DNA of 17,404 nucleotides. Source: Firmicutes bacterium CAG:145 (lineage in GTDB: Bacteria > Bacillota > Clostridia > Peptostreptococcales > Anaerovoracaceae). Numbering within the stretch: the stretch's first letter is position 1; each line of letters opens with the position of its first letter. The position numbers and the translations under genes are program-made. Under the pieces are notes generated by a model. It ran no database searches. It was not told the origin of the DNA and saw only the letters and a list, made by a program, of their open reading frames with translations. The DNA lies in contig FR882601.1 in the NCBI GenBank assembly GCA_000435715.1, positions 253,471-270,874 of the forward strand, in the 5' to 3' direction. Shown piece by piece: positions 1-7,211 of this stretch.

Positions 1-300
1 CACCGCCGCTACTGATTCTCTGCCGTAAACGGTTTCGGAAAGTCTCAAGACCTTCTTCGACGGATCGTAATGGTCGGTGAGGCTTCCCCTGATCTGCTCC
101 ACAGCCACGCCGGAAAGGCCGTTAGCGTCCAGAACTCTCCGGGCCGCTTCAGCGCCGGTCATTCCTCTGCGATTTCTTACTGACGAATACTTTCTGAAAT
201 TTGAACTGACTCTGGCCTGAGCTATGACAGTCAAAAGAATAGCGGCTATCAAAAGCACATATCTGAGACTGTATATATCATTATAGTAGTAATAAGGCAT
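1..300 (-). CDS. yugP: YugP-type neutral zinc metallopeptidase, N-terminal part (runs off left edge)
   Basis: The frame is open from an ATG at 300 to the window edge and gives 100 residues beginning MPYYYYNDIYSLRY. A hydrophobic membrane segment spans about residues 12-26 and is followed by QARVSSNFRKYSSVRNRRGMTG and a stretch ending SLTDHYDPSKKVLRLS. This matches the N-terminal half of the YugP/Zn_peptidase_2 family: membrane anchor, the RRGMTGAEAARRVLD region and the DHYDP..LRLS motif. The HExxH zinc site of this family would lie just past the edge, so it is not seen and catalytic integrity cannot be judged. A ribosome binding site AGGAGG sits at about 305-310. It is the last visible gene of the queH-asnA-priA-def-fmt operon, 8 bp after fmt. 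Family assignment rests on motif memory; the substrate is unknown. Confidence 0.82.
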   Translation of the reverse strand, partial: MPYYYYNDIYSLRYVLLIAAILLTVIAQARVSSNFRKYSSVRNRRGMTGAEAARRVLDANGLSGVAVEQIRGSLTDHYDPSKKVLRLSETVYGRESVAAV

Positions 301-308
301 TTATCCTC

Positions 309-1238
309 CTATTCAAACTTGCTCCCGATCTTCATATCATGACCCCTGAGATAATCCGCAGCCTTCATCCTCTTTTTTCCGGGAGCCTGGATTTCTTTCA
401 CAATCAATATTCTGCCACCGCAGCAGATTTTAATTCCGTTTTCATCTGCTCCAATTACAGTTCCGTCTTCAACATCCGTCTCTTCATCGGAAGCTTCTGC
501 CTTCCAAAATTTCACGGTCGCCCCTCCCATGCTGCAAAATGCTCCCGGCCACGGATCGAAACCTCTTATGAGTCTTTCTATTTCTTCCGGGCTCTTCTTA
601 AAGTCAATCTTGCCGTCTTTTTTAGAAATCAAACCGGCGTAAGTGGCCTCATCTTTATTCTGAGGCAGTGGCGTAAGATTTCCTTTTTCCAGCATGTCTA
701 AGGTTTTAAGCAAGAGACTGCTCCCCATAGACGCCAGCCGGTCGTGAAGCTGCTGACCGTTTAAATCACCGATCTCGGTCTCTTCCTGAGTCAGTATATC
801 TCCCGTATCCAGGCCGCTGTCCATCTGCATGATGGTAATACCTGTCTTTTCCTCTCCCCGGACTATAGCCTGCTGTATAGGCGAGGCTCCTCTCAGCTTA
901 GGCAGCAGAGAAGCGTGTACATTTACACATCCGTATTTGGGAAGAGCAAGTATTTCCTCGGGCAGTATCTGTCCGTAAGCGGCTACTACTATGACGTCGG
1001 GCGAGATCTGCCGAAGTTTTTCCTTCGTTTCTTCATCGTTTCTTATTTTTTCCGGCTGAAACACCTCAATCCCGTGGCTCTGAGCAAATTCTTTTACAGG
1101 CGTAGATCTCACTTTCTTGCCTCTGTCTTTAGCTCTGTCGGGCTGTGTTATAGCCAGACATACGGAATTGCGGCTGTCATACAGAGTCTCCAGTATGACC
1201 GCCGCGAAATCCGGCGTTCCCATAAATACAGTCTTCAT
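309..1238 (-). CDS. fmt: methionyl-tRNA formyltransferase
   Basis: Transfers a formyl group from 10-formyltetrahydrofolate to the amino group of Met-tRNA-fMet, making the initiator for translation. With the ATG at 1238 the protein is 309 residues, the usual length. It begins MKTVFMGTPDFA, the typical family N-terminus. The catalytic motif VNVHASLLPKLRGASPI covers about residues 105-121 (N106, H108) and the active-site aspartate is D144 in LDTGDIL. The C-terminal tRNA-binding domain follows from about residue 205. The frame can be extended upstream to 1274, but this would overlap def and lacks family similarity. A purine-rich GGAGGAAG site within the end of def serves the 1238 start. Only 4 bp separate it from def, its functional partner in N-terminal formyl-Met metabolism. 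Confidence 0.96.
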   Translation of the reverse strand: MKTVFMGTPDFAAVILETLYDSRNSVCLAITQPDRAKDRGKKVRSTPVKEFAQSHGIEVFQPEKIRNDEETKEKLRQISPDVIVVAAYGQILPEEILALPKYGCVNVHASLLPKLRGASPIQQAIVRGEEKTGITIMQMDSGLDTGDILTQEETEIGDLNGQQLHDRLASMGSSLLLKTLDMLEKGNLTPLPQNKDEATYAGLISKKDGKIDFKKSPEEIERLIRGFDPWPGAFCSMGGATVKFWKAEASDEETDVEDGTVIGADENGIKICCGGRILIVKEIQAPGKKRMKAADYLRGHDMKIGSKFE

Positions 1239-1242
1239 ATAT

Positions 1243-1728
1243 CTATTCTTCTTCCTCCGCTTCTTCGTCTGCAAAAGCGTCTCGTATATCAGTAGCTTTA
1301 TCTATATATAGGATTCCATCGAGATGATCATACTCGTGGCACATGACTCTCGCGTCAAAATCCCTGAATTCATATACTTTTCTGTTTCCTTCAAGATCTG
1401 TAGCCTCTATCTTTATATAGTCGGGACGTTCCACGGTGCCGATCATGCCCGGTACGCTCAGGCACCCCTCGTCGCCCGGCTGGCTTCCGCTCTGAGCAAG
1501 AATGACGGGGTCTATCATATTATAGACTCTGTCCGGTTCCGGTTCTGCCACAAACATCCTTCTCATGACTCCTATCTGAGGCGCCGCAATACCTACGCCC
1601 ATCTCAGCCCTCATGGTCTCTTTCATATCTTCCATGGTCTCTCTTATTCTGTCTGTGACCTGGCCTACTTCTCTGCATTTTTTCCTCAAAATATCGTCGC
1701 CTTCGATTACAACCTTCCTTAAGGCCAT
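1243..1728 (-). CDS. def: peptide deformylase
   Basis: Metalloenzyme that removes the N-formyl group from nascent proteins. All three family motifs are present in the 161-residue product: GVGIAAPQ at 44-51, EGCLS at 87-91 (metal ligand C89) and HEYDH at 131-135 (ligands H131 and H135, catalytic E132). Length fits the short, type I-like deformylases. The last residues are a run of Asp/Glu (DEEAEEEE), an acidic tail of no known role. A GGGAGG ribosome binding site lies about 9 bases before the ATG. It sits between priA and fmt, the common def-fmt pairing, so formylation and deformylation are co-expressed. Confidence 0.97.
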   Translation of the reverse strand: MALRKVVIEGDDILRKKCREVGQVTDRIRETMEDMKETMRAEMGVGIAAPQIGVMRRMFVAEPEPDRVYNMIDPVILAQSGSQPGDEGCLSVPGMIGTVERPDYIKIEATDLEGNRKVYEFRDFDARVMCHEYDHLDGILYIDKATDIRDAFADEEAEEEE

Positions 1729-1745
1729 ATATATTTACCTCCCTG

Positions 1746-3755
1746 TCAATAAGCGCTGTACGGATTTATATCTATATCCATGCTGCATTTTTCACGCTCT
1801 TTGATAATTATCTTATTAAACTCTTCTAAATAATATATATATTTATTTCTTAATCCCTTAGGACACTTTATCATCATGTAAAATCTTATGGAATCCTTTC
1901 CGCGGAAGCTCATGGAAACTTTCGGTCCCAGAATGCTTGCTTCTTTTTTCCATTCCCCGGAATTCTCCAAATATTTCTTACACCTCTTTGCGGTTCTGAA
2001 GGCATTTTCTTCGTCTTCCGCAGTAAAGTTTACCATTATCATATCGGTAAAGGGCGGGTATTCCATGAATTTTCTGAGTTTGATCTCCTGCCGGAAAAAT
2101 TCCCCGTAATCGTTAGAAGATGCGGCTCTCAGAGCATAATTATCAGGCTCGTATGTCTGAATTATGACTCTTCCTCTTTGCTCTCTTCGGCCTGCCCTAC
2201 CCGCAGCCTGAGTGATCAGCTGAAAGGTCCTCTCGCAAGATCGGTAATCCGGTATATTTAAGCCTGTATCTGCTGCTATTATACCTACCAATCCGACATT
2301 TTCAAAGTCCAGACCTTTAGCTACCAGCTGCGTGCCTATGAGTATGTCTGTCTTTCCGGAAAAAAAATCTCCCAATATCCGATCCAGATCTTTTCTGGTC
2401 TTGAGGGCGTCTATATCCAGCCTGCCGCAGGAGGCCGCGGGAAAGAATCGTTTCACCGCTTCTTCGACTTGTTCCGTTCCTATACCGAAATTTTTTATAT
2501 AAGAACTTCCACATTCCGGACAGACTTTCGGAACGGGAAATCGCCTTCCGCAGTAATGGCATATGAGGCTTTCCTGAGATTTATGATAAGTCAGAGATAT
2601 CCCGCACTCGGGGCATCTGATGACAGACCCGCATTCTCTGCAGGAAATAAAGTTTGAATATCCTCTCCTGTTCTGCAGAAGTATACATTGCCTGCCGGAT
2701 GAAAGCTCATCTTCGATCCCCGTAAACAGAGCTTTGCTGAAAATAGTCGTATTTCCTTCTCTGAGTTCTGCTCTCATATCGGCGATCTCAATCTTAGGCA
2801 GAGGAGTGTTGTTATACCTCTTATTTAAAGTCAGAAGTCTGTATATGCCCTGACTCACCCTGTAATATGATACGACCGACGGCGTGGCGCTGCCCAGCAG
2901 GAGCACTCCGTCGTAATAGCTGATGCGTTTAAGAGCTATATCCACCGTGTCATATTTAGGCGTCATATCGGCCTTATAGCTGGACTCCTGTTCTTCATCC
3001 ATGACTATGAGGCCTATATCCTTTAGAGGGGCAAATACCGCCATCCTGGCGCCTATCACTATCTTTGCATTTCCTCTTTGTATCCGCCGCCACTCGTCAT
3101 ATCTTTCCCGGGGAGTGAGCTTGCTATGTAAAACCGCTATAGTCTCTTTTCCGAACCTGGCCGCAAAGGTCTCTATCACCTGTTTGGTCAGCGAGATCTC
3201 AGGAACCAGCATTATGGCTGTCTTCCCCATGGAAACGGCTTTTTCTATAGATTCCATATATACTTCTGTCTTGCCGCTGGCAGTGACACCATGGAGCAAA
3301 AAACTGGTCTGACTGCCGGATTTCATCGCGCCGACAATTTCGCCGACAGCCAAATTCTGCTGGGGCGTTAGACTTTCGGGCCTGATATACTTACACGAAA
3401 TACCTTTATAAGGTTCTTTTTCTTTTCCTGCTTTTGGAGCCTTTCCCGTCGGGACAAAACATCTGAAGGCATCGTGATATTTTATTCCATATCTCTGTTT
3501 CATCCAGACGGCAGTCTTCACAGCCTCTTCTGAAATAAAACCTCTTTCGACCACCTCTGAAACGGTCTTTAATTTATCAGAGGGGCAGTCGATCCTCGTC
3601 GGCGTCCCGCAGACGATAGCTTTCTTTTCTTTGTCTCCGTTGCCGAAGGGAACCGTCACCAGATCTCCGGGGCGGATGTCGACAGGCGACTTATATGTAA
3701 AAAGTCCGTCTGTATATTTACTTTTATTATCAACTGCAACATCGACGTAAATCAT
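1746..3755 (-). CDS. priA: primosomal protein N' (replication restart helicase PriA)
   Basis: Superfamily 2 DNA helicase that recognises stalled or collapsed forks and reloads the replicative helicase. The product is 669 residues, on the short side of the family (E. coli about 730). Features in order: N-terminal 3'-DNA-binding region about 1-100; Walker A GVTASGKT 156-163; motif Ia VPEISLT 184-190; Walker B DEEQ 253-256; motif III GSATPS 288-293; a zinc-binding insertion with eight cysteines (C372, C375, C381, C384, C399, C402, C412, C415); helicase motifs V/VI further on (GTQLVAKGLDFENV, QAAGRAGR). All key residues appear intact. The ATG is preceded by AAGGAAAA, a modest ribosome binding site. 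It lies 9 bp after asnA and 17 bp before def; priA-def-fmt is a recurrent Firmicutes order. Confidence 0.97.
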   Translation of the reverse strand: MIYVDVAVDNKSKYTDGLFTYKSPVDIRPGDLVTVPFGNGDKEKKAIVCGTPTRIDCPSDKLKTVSEVVERGFISEEAVKTAVWMKQRYGIKYHDAFRCFVPTGKAPKAGKEKEPYKGISCKYIRPESLTPQQNLAVGEIVGAMKSGSQTSFLLHGVTASGKTEVYMESIEKAVSMGKTAIMLVPEISLTKQVIETFAARFGKETIAVLHSKLTPRERYDEWRRIQRGNAKIVIGARMAVFAPLKDIGLIVMDEEQESSYKADMTPKYDTVDIALKRISYYDGVLLLGSATPSVVSYYRVSQGIYRLLTLNKRYNNTPLPKIEIADMRAELREGNTTIFSKALFTGIEDELSSGRQCILLQNRRGYSNFISCRECGSVIRCPECGISLTYHKSQESLICHYCGRRFPVPKVCPECGSSYIKNFGIGTEQVEEAVKRFFPAASCGRLDIDALKTRKDLDRILGDFFSGKTDILIGTQLVAKGLDFENVGLVGIIAADTGLNIPDYRSCERTFQLITQAAGRAGRREQRGRVIIQTYEPDNYALRAASSNDYGEFFRQEIKLRKFMEYPPFTDMIMVNFTAEDEENAFRTAKRCKKYLENSGEWKKEASILGPKVSMSFRGKDSIRFYMMIKCPKGLRNKYIYYLEEFNKIIIKEREKCSMDIDINPYSAY

Positions 3756-3764
3756 AAGTTTTCC

Positions 3765-4775
3765 TTACAGAAGATGTATGTTGTTTTCACTGCATATGTC
3801 TATCATCTCTTTAGGCCACACGGAGGACTGCACCTCGCCGATATGAGCCTTTCTCAGGAAAAACATGCATAATCTGCTCTGTCCTATTCCCCCACCTATG
3901 GTATAAGGAAGTCTGCTTTCTAAGACGGCCTTCTGAAATTCCATCCTGGCTCTGTCCTGGCAGCCTTCGGCTAAAAGTTGTCTTTCCATGGCCTCCGAAT
4001 CCACCCTTATACCCATGGATGATATCTCAAAAGCCCTGTCGAGAACTTCGTTCCAGAGTATTATATCTCCGTTGAGTTCCCAGTCATCGTAGTCAGGCGA
4101 GCGGCCGTCATGCTTTTCTCCCGAAGTTAGCCTTCCTCCTATCTTCATGATGAACACCGCTTTATGTTCTTTAGTGATCGCATCCTCTCTCTGCTTGGGC
4201 GTAAGATCAGGATACATATCTTCGAGTTCCTGAGTAGTAACAAAATATATATCGTTTGGTATCTCTGTCTGAATATTTCTGTAAAGCCTGTTTACATAAT
4301 CACCCAGATTCTTTACTGCGTTATATATAGTGATTACTGTTTCTTTCAGATACTCTTCTGTTCTCTGCTCTTTAGTTATGACCTTCTCCCAGTCCCACTG
4401 GTCTACATAGACAGAATGAAGATTATCCAGTTCTTCATCTCTTCTTATGGCGTTCATATCTGTATATATGCCGTGTCCCGGCTGTATTTTGTACTTTCCC
4501 AGGGCCATCCTCTTCCATTTGGCCAGAGACTGAACCACCTCCACCTCGAGTTCATCTATGTCTTTCAGAGTAAAGCTTACTCTTCTTTCCACTCCGTTGA
4601 GATTATCGTTGAGTCCCGTTTTCGGATCCACGAAGAGGGGCGCTGATACACGCCTCAAGTTGAGCCCGTAAGCCAGTTCCTGCTGAAAGTAATCTTTTAT
4701 TTTTTTGATCGCTCTCTGACTTTCCATCAGGTCGATCAGAGGGTCGTAATTTTTTGGTAAGATCAAATGTGACAT
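3765..4775 (-). CDS. asnA: aspartate--ammonia ligase (ammonia-dependent asparagine synthetase A)
   Basis: Makes asparagine from aspartate, ammonia and ATP through an aspartyl-adenylate; the fold is related to class II aminoacyl-tRNA synthetases. The 336-residue product has the family's N-terminal stretch (MSHLILPKNYDP, SQRAIKKIKDYFQ), the conserved VSAPLFVDPKTGLNDNLNG block at about 43-61 and the C-terminal class II motif GGGIGQSRLCMFFL near 294-307. Length is the family norm (about 330). A near-ideal AGGAGGAA site precedes the ATG by 6 bases. It is 11 bp downstream of queH and 9 bp upstream of priA, inside one operon. No T-box or other leader is seen, so it is presumably expressed from the queH promoter. 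Confidence 0.96.
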   Translation of the reverse strand: MSHLILPKNYDPLIDLMESQRAIKKIKDYFQQELAYGLNLRRVSAPLFVDPKTGLNDNLNGVERRVSFTLKDIDELEVEVVQSLAKWKRMALGKYKIQPGHGIYTDMNAIRRDEELDNLHSVYVDQWDWEKVITKEQRTEEYLKETVITIYNAVKNLGDYVNRLYRNIQTEIPNDIYFVTTQELEDMYPDLTPKQREDAITKEHKAVFIMKIGGRLTSGEKHDGRSPDYDDWELNGDIILWNEVLDRAFEISSMGIRVDSEAMERQLLAEGCQDRARMEFQKAVLESRLPYTIGGGIGQSRLCMFFLRKAHIGEVQSSVWPKEMIDICSENNIHLL

Positions 4776-4786
4776 ATCGCTTCCTC

Positions 4787-5440
4787 CTATTTTTTTATTT
4801 TTGAGAACTCACATCCGCAATAATTCTGCCTGTAAAGTTCGTATTCTTTAGACATCTGTATGCTTCTCTGAAAACCCGCCTTTTTCTTAAAATCAATATC
4901 CAAAAATTCTATATGATATTTGTTTGCCAGTTCACATCCTATGGCTGAAACGAGGCTGTAGTTTTTGTGAGGGCTTACGGTCAGAGTAGTGCCGAATATG
5001 GTGTTACCTGTACGGAGCGCCGCCTGCGCAGTTCTTTCAAGGCGCAGCCTGAAACATTCCGTACATCTTGCACCTCCCTCCGGCTCTGCCTCAAGGCCTC
5101 CGGCCGCCGTGTAGAACTCTTCCGGCAGGTATTCGCCTTCTATAAATTCTATCTTATCCTCTTTCGGCAGTTTTTTATTATATAGCTCGATGAACTTAAT
5201 CTGCGCTTCTTTGCGCCTGTCGTATTCGTCCTTTTCGGTTATGTTGGGATTATAAAAAAACACCGTTATCTTATATGTCCCTGCCAGCCTTTCTATACAG
5301 GCTGTGCTGCAAGGTCCGCAGCATGAATGTAGGAGAAGCGTATTTTTAGACACTTTAACTTCTGCCTCTTCGTCTATAAAACTCTGAGGTTTACATTCAT
5401 CTAATATCTCCTGCTGCTGAGGCTGTGTCTTCTTTACCAT
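4787..5440 (-). CDS. queH: epoxyqueuosine reductase QueH
   Basis: Performs the last step of queuosine synthesis, reducing epoxyqueuosine in tRNA to queuosine; it is the non-cobalamin alternative to QueG (formerly DUF208). The 217-residue product shows the diagnostic cysteine pattern: LLLHSCCGPCSTAC (C40, C41, C44, C48), CTEC (C126, C129) and YCGCEF (C208, C210). These ligate the iron-sulfur and second metal sites in the family. Other family blocks are FFYNPNI and TTLTVSPHKN. The first 33 residues are variable and charged. The ribosome binding site GGAG is 8 bases before the ATG. It is the first gene of the operon and has its own promoter at 5494-5522. The tRNA-Tyr (GTA) and tRNA-Asp (GTC) genes at 13965 and 14197 are of the GUN class that carries this modification. 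Confidence 0.94.
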   Translation of the reverse strand: MVKKTQPQQQEILDECKPQSFIDEEAEVKVSKNTLLLHSCCGPCSTACIERLAGTYKITVFFYNPNITEKDEYDRRKEAQIKFIELYNKKLPKEDKIEFIEGEYLPEEFYTAAGGLEAEPEGGARCTECFRLRLERTAQAALRTGNTIFGTTLTVSPHKNYSLVSAIGCELANKYHIEFLDIDFKKKAGFQRSIQMSKEYELYRQNYCGCEFSKIKK

Positions 5441-5480
5441 TACCTTTTCTCCGTTTGCGGCTTGTTTTTAAAAGCCTGAT

Positions 5481-5508
5481 TTGATAATATGTAATTATAC
5501 CATATTAA
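5481..5508 (+). promoter_or_regulatory. candidate promoter for the radical SAM gene
   Basis: Plus strand reads TTGATA (5481-5486), 16 bases, TATTAA (5503-5508). It overlaps the queH promoter on the other strand, so the two polymerases would compete for the same DNA. The resulting leader would be only about 20 bases and includes AAGGA at 5521-5525. Weak matches; inferred. Confidence 0.35.
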
Positions 5509-5522
5509 CATGATTATTTAAA
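5494..5522 (-). promoter_or_regulatory. sigma-A-like promoter for the queH operon
   Basis: Minus strand reads TTTAAA, 17 bases, then a perfect TATAAT (-10 at 5494-5499, -35 at 5517-5522). The expected start of transcription is about 50 bases before the queH ATG. The -35 is weak, the -10 is consensus. Confidence 0.55.
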
Positions 5523-5536
5523 GGATTTAAGAATAT

Positions 5537-6484
5537 ATGAACGAAAAAAATAATGACATATTACCTATCAGGTTCAAAGATAAACGCTTCTATTCTGCTG
5601 ACAGATGGCTTAAGGATAATTTAGGTGAAAAAACCATCAAGCTGGCCATCGACGGAGGTTTTACCTGCCCTAACAGGGACGGCAGCAAGGGAGTCTATGG
5701 GTGTTCTTTTTGTTCAGATTCAGGTTCCGGCGAATTCGCCTCATCCATAGATCAGCAGATAGAACTGCTGTCTAAAAAATGGCCTAAAGTTAGATATCTG
5801 GCCTATTTTCAGAATCACACCAACACTTATGCGCCGGTAGATGTACTCCGGCTAAAATACCGGTCAGTCCTCGAAAATCCCAAGATAAGCGGTCTTGTAG
5901 TAGGGACGAGACCGGATTGTCTTTCTGCTGATGTCCTGGATCTGCTTTCTGAAATCAACAGGGAAAACTTCATGTGGATAGAGCTGGGTCTTCAGACTGT
6001 CCATGACGAGACGGCGCTTGCTTTTAACAGGTGTTACGAGACTTCTGTATTCGATATCGCATGTCGTGACCTGGCCAGCCGAAACATAAAGTACGTGGTT
6101 CATCTGATCCTGGGGCTTCCCGGTGAGACGGAAGAAATGATGCTGCAATCAGTCAGACATGTGTCGTCAATGCCGGGGCTTTTCGGATTGAAGCTTCATC
6201 TTCTGAACATCGTAAAGGGTTCTGTCATGGAAAAAACTCACGGTGATTATCAGCCCTTTGATTCTATAGATTCTTACGTGGATCTCGTAGTCCGCTGTCT
6301 TGAAATCATACCGCCCGACGTCACCATACACAGGCTCACTGCAGACGCACCACGCTCTATCTTAATAAACCCACCTTGGAGTTTCAACAAGCGGACTATT
6401 TTAAACCGCATAGATCAACAGCTCCATCTTAGAGACACATGGCAAGGTAAAAAATACGGGTATATGGGATCAGATTTTTTCTGA
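5537..6484 (+). CDS. TIGR01212-family radical SAM protein (YhcC/YtqA type)
   Basis: A 315-residue radical S-adenosylmethionine enzyme of unknown specific reaction. The cluster motif is the variant C-x11-C-x2-C seen in this family rather than classic CxxxCxxC: C44 in FTCPNRDGS, then C56 and C59 in YGCSFC. The family hallmarks LAYFQNHTNTYAP and LGLQTVHDETA follow, and the C-terminal block HRLTADAPRSILINPPW is present. The start ATG is served by AAGGA about 11 bases upstream, a slightly long spacing. The gene stands alone between divergent queH and the convergent mgtC-like gene. Its last eight codons and stop lie inside a perfect 17-bp inverted repeat that is the terminator of the opposing operon. 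The enzyme class is clear; the substrate is not. Confidence 0.93.
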   Translation: MNEKNNDILPIRFKDKRFYSADRWLKDNLGEKTIKLAIDGGFTCPNRDGSKGVYGCSFCSDSGSGEFASSIDQQIELLSKKWPKVRYLAYFQNHTNTYAPVDVLRLKYRSVLENPKISGLVVGTRPDCLSADVLDLLSEINRENFMWIELGLQTVHDETALAFNRCYETSVFDIACRDLASRNIKYVVHLILGLPGETEEMMLQSVRHVSSMPGLFGLKLHLLNIVKGSVMEKTHGDYQPFDSIDSYVDLVVRCLEIIPPDVTIHRLTADAPRSILINPPWSFNKRTILNRIDQQLHLRDTWQGKKYGYMGSDFF

Positions 6485-6497
6485 TCCCATATACCCG
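6449..6497 (-). terminator. rho-independent terminator of the tdk-mgtC operon, embedded in the convergent CDS end
   Basis: A perfect inverted repeat pairs 6457-6473 with 6481-6497 (17 bp, 7-base loop 6474-6480). On the minus strand it is followed by TA then six T residues (6449-6454). On the plus strand no T-run follows the stem, so it should act mainly on minus-strand transcripts. The plus-strand stop codon at 6482-6484 lies inside the stem. Confidence 0.85.
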
Positions 6498-6509
6498 GCT
6501 CACTCTATA

Positions 6510-7211
6510 TCAGCTGATTTCTTCCACATAATGTACAGATGATACGGTCAGTATCTCATCCAGTACTTCAGCGTGATCTCGTTTTTTCAGCATATCCAGC
6601 TCTACTCTCAAAGCTATATCATCTTCGAGAATAGTCTCATCTTTTCTTCTCTCTATGGAAGTTATGACATACCCAGATTCCTTAAGAAATGTTAGAAATG
6701 GTTCGACTCCCTTTCTGTCCATCTCCGCATATATCTCTATAGTTCTGGTATGATTCTCCACATACCTCGCCATATAATACATATAGTAGGTGGTGAGGAA
6801 AATCAGCACAAAACACACTATGGCCGCAAAGACAAAGCCGGCGCCTATGGCCATGCCCATAGTGGCCGTGACCCATAATCCCGCAGCGGTAGTCAGGCCT
6901 TTTACCTGTTTTCTCTCGGTAACTATGATAGTTCCTGCTCCGAGAAATCCAATTCCGCATAATATCTGAGCAGGTATGCGGCCGACATCTGCTCCTAAAG
7001 CGCTGATTTCACCTAAGTAGAGGCCTATCATGGTAGCCAGCGCAGATCCAAGGCACACCAGAGCGAAGGTCCTTATACCTGCGGCATATCTCTTATGAGC
7101 CCTTTCCATTCCCACAAAACTTCCCAAAAGCGTAGCCAATATCAGGCGTACTGCCACTGAGGCCATATTCAGCTCTTCAAAAAATCCTTCGATATGATCG
7201 AATATGCTCAC
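6510..7211 (-). CDS. MgtC/SapB family membrane protein
   Basis: The 233-residue product has the MgtC/SapB signature GSFVGMERAHKRYAAGIRTFALVC at about 31-54, with four or five hydrophobic segments between residues 15 and 150. A soluble C-terminal domain (about 155-233) resembles the ACT-like regulatory domain of the longer family members. In pathogens MgtC inhibits ATP synthase and helps survival at low magnesium; outside them the role is unclear. The start is GTG at 7209-7211, overlapping the TGA of the cohesin gene by four bases (GTGA), with GGGAAG just upstream. Translation is therefore probably coupled. It is the last gene of the operon, followed directly by a terminator. No Mg-sensing leader is visible. 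Confidence 0.92.
   Translation of the reverse strand: MSIFDHIEGFFEELNMASVAVRLILATLLGSFVGMERAHKRYAAGIRTFALVCLGSALATMIGLYLGEISALGADVGRIPAQILCGIGFLGAGTIIVTERKQVKGLTTAAGLWVTATMGMAIGAGFVFAAIVCFVLIFLTTYYMYYMARYVENHTRTIEIYAEMDRKGVEPFLTFLKESGYVITSIERRKDETILEDDIALRVELDMLKKRDHAEVLDEILTVSSVHYVEEIS

Noticed and set aside
4164..4646. Plus-strand open frame of 160 codons opposite asnA
   Set aside because: It is antisense to a fully conserved asnA; there is no ribosome binding site and the composition is unlike the real genes here.
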